This document shows positions 60,427 through 64,000 of a stretch of 64,000 nt of DNA, piece after piece (position 1 is the first letter of the stretch; each line of letters starts with the position of its first letter). The DNA is from JABFRG01 sp046351415 (GTDB lineage: Bacteria > Myxococcota_A > Polyangia > Polyangiales > Polyangiaceae), in NCBI GenBank assembly GCA_046351415.1, contig JAXLYO010000002.1, positions 789,123 to 853,122 of the forward strand, written 5' to 3'. Under the pieces are notes generated by a model, which was not told where the DNA came from, made no database searches, and saw nothing but the letters and a program-made list of their open reading frames with translations. The position numbers were made by a program, and so were the translations under genes.

Positions 60427-62982
60427 ATGACCGCCACCGACGTACAGCCTTCTGACACCGCATCGGCCTCGGCCGGAGCGAGTGCGAATCCCCCTGCCGA
60501 GAGCAACTACGGAAGCGACAGCATCACCGTTCTCGAAGGTCTCGAAGCCGTTCGGAAGCGTCCGGGCATGTACATCGGCGACGTCCACGACGGCTCCGGT
60601 TTGCACCATCTCGTGTGGGAAGCGGTCGACAACGCGGTCGACGAGCACCTCGGCGGCTTCTGCGCTCGCATGGAAGTCACCATCCATTTCGACGGAAGCA
60701 TCACGGTCGAAGACAACGGTCGCGGCATTCCGATCGGTCTCCACGCCGAGATGTCGAAGAAGCTCGGTCGCGACATCAGCGCTGCCGAAGTCGTCATGAC
60801 CGTGCTTCACGCGGGCGGCAAGTTCGACCACTCGAGCTACAAGGTCTCCGCCGGTCTTCACGGCGTCGGCATCAGTGCGGTCAACGCCGTCAGCGAGTGG
60901 TTCAAGCTCGAGATCAAGCGCGAAGGCCACGTGTACTTCCAGGAGTACAGGCGCGGCGTGCCGCAGGGCTCCCTCACGTCCATCGGCGCCACCGACAAAA
61001 CGGGCACGAAACTCACGTTCAAGCCTGACGCGGAGATCTTCTCGCAAACGGAGATCAGCTACGACATCTTGGCGAGTCGCCTCCGCGAGCTCTCGTTCTT
61101 GAACGCCGGCTTCATCATCGTCCTTCGCGACGAACGTGAAGGTGGTCGCGAAGAGACGTTCCTCTACAAGGGCGGCATCCGTGAGTTCGTCGAGCACTTG
61201 AACAAGACGAAGGAGCCCGAGCACGACAAGGTCATCCACTTCGTCTCGAAGCAGACCGCTGAGAACGGCTCGGAGATCTCCGTCGAAGTCGCGCTCCAGT
61301 GGAACGCTTCTTATGCCGAGCAGATCTTCTGCTACACGAACAACATCCACAACAAGGATGGTGGCACGCATCTCACGGGCCTCAAGGCCGCGCTGACGCG
61401 TGTGTTCAACTCGTACGGCACGAGCGCCAACTTGATGAAGGACGTGAAGAGCGGCCTCTCGGGCGAGGACATCCGCGAAGGCCTCATGGCGGTCATCAGC
61501 GTCATGATCCCGGACCCGTCGTTCGACTCGCAGACGAAGAGCAAGCTCGTCTCGAGCGAAGTGAAGGGCATCACGGAGACCGCCGTCGGCGAAAAGCTTC
61601 ATCAGTTCTTCGAAGAGAACCCCCACGTCGCCCGCAAGATCCTCGAAAAGGCGATCATGGCCGCGAAGGCACGTGAAGCCGCTCGCAAGGCGCGCGAAGT
61701 CGTTCGCAAGGGCGCCCTCGACTACACGAGCCTCTCCGGCAAGCTCGCAGACTGCCAGAGCCGTGATGCCACGATGACCGAGCTCTACATCGTCGAGGGT
61801 GACAGCGCTGGTGGCTCTGCGAAGCAGGGCCGCGACCGCAAGTTCCAGGCGATCTTGCCGCTCCGTGGAAAGATCCTCAACGTCGAGCGCGCGCGTCTCG
61901 ACAAGATGCTCTCTTCGGCCGAGATCGGAACGCTCATCGCAGCGCTCGGTTGCGGCATCGGTTCGCCGGAGCAGGGCGGCAATTTCGACATCGAGAAGCT
62001 GCGCTATCACCAGATCGTGCTGATGACCGACGCCGACGTCGACGGAAGTCACATCCGCACGCTGCTGCTCACGTTCTTCTACCGGCAGATGCCGGAGATC
62101 CTGGAGCGCGGCTACCTCTACATCGCACAGCCCCCGCTTTACCGCGTCCGGCGTGGCAAGAAGGACCTCTACCTCAAGGATGGTCCCGCCCTCGACCGCT
62201 TCTTCTTGGAGCATGGCGTCGATGGTCTCGCGGCGCGCGCGAGCGGCCGTGGCCCCACGCTCTCCGGGGAGCCGCTGCTCCGTCTCGCAGAACGTCTTCG
62301 CATGTTCCGTCGCGCACTCGGGAAGATCGAACGGCGTGCAGACGCGAAGATCGTTGCGGCGGTCCTTCGCGGCGGCGGTCTCGGAAAGAACGAGCTTCGC
62401 GAGCGCCGCAAGGTCGAGGCGGCCATTCCGGCCATTCGCACCTATCTCGAGCGGAAGTACCCCGACATCTTCCCCATCGAAATCGACATCGGCTGGGAAG
62501 CCGAGCACGGCGCGGCGGTCGTCACCATCAAGCCGCGCCCGGGCTCTGCGGCACGCGAGACCCTCATCGATTGGGCCCTCGTCGAATCGGCCGAATACGA
62601 AGAGCTCCACTCGATCGAGCAAGACGTGCGCTCACTCGGCTCCGCCCCCTACTTCGTCAAGGAGTTGAAGAAGGAGAAGGCGGACGGCGAAGGCGGCTCG
62701 GCCGAGAGTGAGCTCGAGGACGCCGATGCCCTCTGGGACTACATCGACGGCCGCGGCCGAAAAGGCACGCAAATCCAGCGTTACAAAGGCCTCGGCGAAA
62801 TGAACCCCGAGCAGCTCTGGGAAACCACGCTCGACCCGAACGCACGCGTCATGCTCCAGGTGCGCCTCGACGACGCGGTGCAGACCGATCAAATCTTCAC
62901 GGTTCTCATGGGCGACCAGGTCGAGCCGCGACGAGAGTTCATCGAGACGAACGCGCTCAACGTCCGCAATTTGGACATCTGA
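60427..62982 (+). CDS. gyrB: DNA gyrase subunit B
   Basis: 851 residues. GHKL ATPase domain (VRKRPGMYIGD, DNAVDEHLGGF, VEDNGRGIP, HAGGKFDHSSYKVSAGLHGVG), transducer, TOPRIM (YIVEGDSAGGSAKQGRD, MTDADVDGSHI) and C-terminal tail (IQRYKGLGEMNPEQLWETT, ETNALNVRNLDI). A roughly 160-residue insert in the TOPRIM half, as in Gram-negative GyrB, explains the length. With GyrA it introduces negative supercoils. Start ATG 60427; the first 35 residues are Ala/Ser/Pro-rich. Confidence 0.97.
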   Translation: MTATDVQPSDTASASAGASANPPAESNYGSDSITVLEGLEAVRKRPGMYIGDVHDGSGLHHLVWEAVDNAVDEHLGGFCARMEVTIHFDGSITVEDNGRGIPIGLHAEMSKKLGRDISAAEVVMTVLHAGGKFDHSSYKVSAGLHGVGISAVNAVSEWFKLEIKREGHVYFQEYRRGVPQGSLTSIGATDKTGTKLTFKPDAEIFSQTEISYDILASRLRELSFLNAGFIIVLRDEREGGREETFLYKGGIREFVEHLNKTKEPEHDKVIHFVSKQTAENGSEISVEVALQWNASYAEQIFCYTNNIHNKDGGTHLTGLKAALTRVFNSYGTSANLMKDVKSGLSGEDIREGLMAVISVMIPDPSFDSQTKSKLVSSEVKGITETAVGEKLHQFFEENPHVARKILEKAIMAAKAREAARKAREVVRKGALDYTSLSGKLADCQSRDATMTELYIVEGDSAGGSAKQGRDRKFQAILPLRGKILNVERARLDKMLSSAEIGTLIAALGCGIGSPEQGGNFDIEKLRYHQIVLMTDADVDGSHIRTLLLTFFYRQMPEILERGYLYIAQPPLYRVRRGKKDLYLKDGPALDRFFLEHGVDGLAARASGRGPTLSGEPLLRLAERLRMFRRALGKIERRADAKIVAAVLRGGGLGKNELRERRKVEAAIPAIRTYLERKYPDIFPIEIDIGWEAEHGAAVVTIKPRPGSAARETLIDWALVESAEYEELHSIEQDVRSLGSAPYFVKELKKEKADGEGGSAESELEDADALWDYIDGRGRKGTQIQRYKGLGEMNPEQLWETTLDPNARVMLQVRLDDAVQTDQIFTVLMGDQVEPRREFIETNALNVRNLDI

Positions 62983-63004
62983 GCGCGCCTTTCGACGGAG
63001 CCCG

Positions 63005-64000
63005 TCAGTCCGTCTTCGAACCTGCGTCGACCTCGGTCGAGGGGGTCCCTGCATCGATGTCGACGACCGCCGTCGTGACGTTTTCGAGAGGCAGCGCGAG
63101 AAGGTGCAGGCCTCGCTGAGGATGCTCGTCCGAGGGCACTGAGGAGCCGAGCGCAACGACGACGAGCGAGCGGGTGCCATAGTAGCGCGCGGGTTCCGTC
63201 GTCGCGTCGACGGATGCGGCCAAACTTGCCAGGGTTCCCTTGAGAAGTTCGACACCGTTCCGTTGGAGCGAGATCGAAGCGCTGAACGCTATCTGGTTCG
63301 AAATCGCGCCCAGCGTCATGTCGCGCGGTGGAGTCGCCTCGTAAAGGTTCGCCTTTCCGCCCGCAACGACGCCGGAACCACTACCGTTCACGGTGCCGTC
63401 CACAGTGACTTTCACATCACCCGTCACTTCATCTGCCAGCGGGACGAAGGATCCCATGGTCATCCCAGGAAAGCTCTCTGTGGCGCTGATCGGAACCACT
63501 TTGAGCGAGGGTGAGGGGCATGTTGGTGTGGGATTGCGACACCCCGTCACGACGAGAAGCGATGTCGCCGGAAGTGACTGGGGAAGTGTGACGGGCCAGT
63601 AGTCAACACCCTGCTCTGCAGGGAACGACAAGTAGAACTCACAACTTTCGTGCCGCTGGGGTGGGTCTGATTCCTTGGCACGTCGCTCGGTGAGCGCCGT
63701 ACGGACGAGATACGCTTGCTGCGCTGGAACCAAGGTCGATCGCATGTCACCGAGATACGCTGCGCCCCCTACGTCGACGCCCACCTGATTCGAGCGAGGC
63801 ATGATGTTGGCGACCGGTACCGGCTCGGACTTGCCCTTCGCGACGCACAATCGAAGCGCGGGAAGATCAGGAGAAGCGTGGACAAGAATGGTCTGGGGCA
63901 CAAGCTCTTGGGCTGGCACCTTCGCGGGACCCCCGCTCGAGGTTCCGAGGTCTCCCCGGCCGGCTCCGCCGTCCGGCGTAGTACCAGGCTCGAACAGAGG
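63005..64000 (-). CDS. Lipoprotein with DUF4397-like domain, 5' end beyond the window
   Basis: 331 visible residues, open to the window edge. The first visible part is Gly/Pro/Ser-rich like the linker after a lipobox. TILVHASPDLPALRLCV resembles the start of DUF4397, and a second, beta-rich half has VTGDVKVTVDGTVNGSGSGVV and GTRSLVVVALGS. It ends in an Asp/Ala/Gly tail (VDIDAGTPSTEVDAG). The gene converges on gyrB with 22 bases between stops. A GTG at 63917-63919 could be read as a start, but the open reading beyond it suggests it is internal. Confidence 0.75.
   Translation of the reverse strand, partial: PLFEPGTTPDGGAGRGDLGTSSGGPAKVPAQELVPQTILVHASPDLPALRLCVAKGKSEPVPVANIMPRSNQVGVDVGGAAYLGDMRSTLVPAQQAYLVRTALTERRAKESDPPQRHESCEFYLSFPAEQGVDYWPVTLPQSLPATSLLVVTGCRNPTPTCPSPSLKVVPISATESFPGMTMGSFVPLADEVTGDVKVTVDGTVNGSGSGVVAGGKANLYEATPPRDMTLGAISNQIAFSASISLQRNGVELLKGTLASLAASVDATTEPARYYGTRSLVVVALGSSVPSDEHPQRGLHLLALPLENVTTAVVDIDAGTPSTEVDAGSKTD

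Noticed and set aside
60409..62622. 737-residue open frame on the minus strand of gyrB
   Set aside because: Antisense shadow of a highly conserved gene in high-GC DNA; the translation is Arg/Asp/Leu/Val repeats with no motif.

Overview
This is a high-GC, gene-dense bacterial chromosome segment that most likely comes from a myxobacterium (Myxococcota, probably Polyangiales near Labilithrix/Sorangium). The evidence is a membrane-anchored Ser/Thr kinase, many lipoproteins with Asp-Ala-Gly-rich linkers after the lipobox, two proteins ending in MYXO-CTERM-like tails (Cys, hydrophobic helix, basic cluster), an AgmX/PglI-type protein, and codon use with frequent GTG and TTG starts. I see no tRNA, rRNA, CRISPR array, transposase or prophage.

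Left part (0-31 kb): a kinase, an NAD(P)H-flavin reductase-like protein, two overlapping membrane proteins, and a block holding CcmE (with Cys in place of the haem-binding His), an HNH protein and a TesB-like thioesterase. Several surface lipoproteins follow: a GxSxG hydrolase-like protein and a CapA-like protein. At 12.9-14.9 kb lies a compact RiPP locus on the minus strand: a 65-residue Cys-containing precursor with signal peptide, an MNIO (DUF692) enzyme and a DUF2063 partner. A hairpin terminator sits between precursor and enzyme. Next come a structured non-coding region with a 108-bp inverted/tandem repeat element, a histone-H1-like gene with a clear promoter and terminator, and a decayed lipoprotein gene with a frameshift and two in-frame stops. 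After these are an OmpA-type lipoprotein, Ppx/GppA, a four-gene coupled operon with an ABC ATPase and a NosL-like protein, two tandem lipoproteins sharing the word LNPQPLPP, a GNAT/cyclic-nucleotide-binding pair, Rpe with a coupled HExxH lipoprotein, a lectin-like lipoprotein, and a FAH / SUMF1-like / CinA operon.

Middle part (31-51 kb): a four-gene chain with 4-nt overlaps (trypsin-like protease, Tat-exported substrate-binding lipoprotein, TlyA, MFS exporter); a CPBP protease, an alpha/beta hydrolase and a TonB-like protein; a UbiA-family prenyltransferase with DUF1697; and a long plus-strand operon. That operon starts with two giant DUF3857/transglutaminase paralogues, the second of which has lost its catalytic triad. 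It continues with a methyltransferase, an SctQ/FliN-like SpoA protein, a lipoprotein and an aminotransferase.

Right part (51-64 kb): an EamA transporter; a cytochrome c maturation operon headed by a CcmF with a CcmH-like Cys domain fused to its C-terminus, followed by a CcmI-like protein; a 448-bp structured intergenic region; then dnaN-recF-gyrB with no dnaA beside it; and a truncated lipoprotein at the window edge. The two cytochrome c maturation loci (CxxxY-type CcmE at 6 kb, fused CcmF-CcmH at 52 kb) point to a variant System I. The best candidate for an under-described system is the mini-bufferin RiPP locus.
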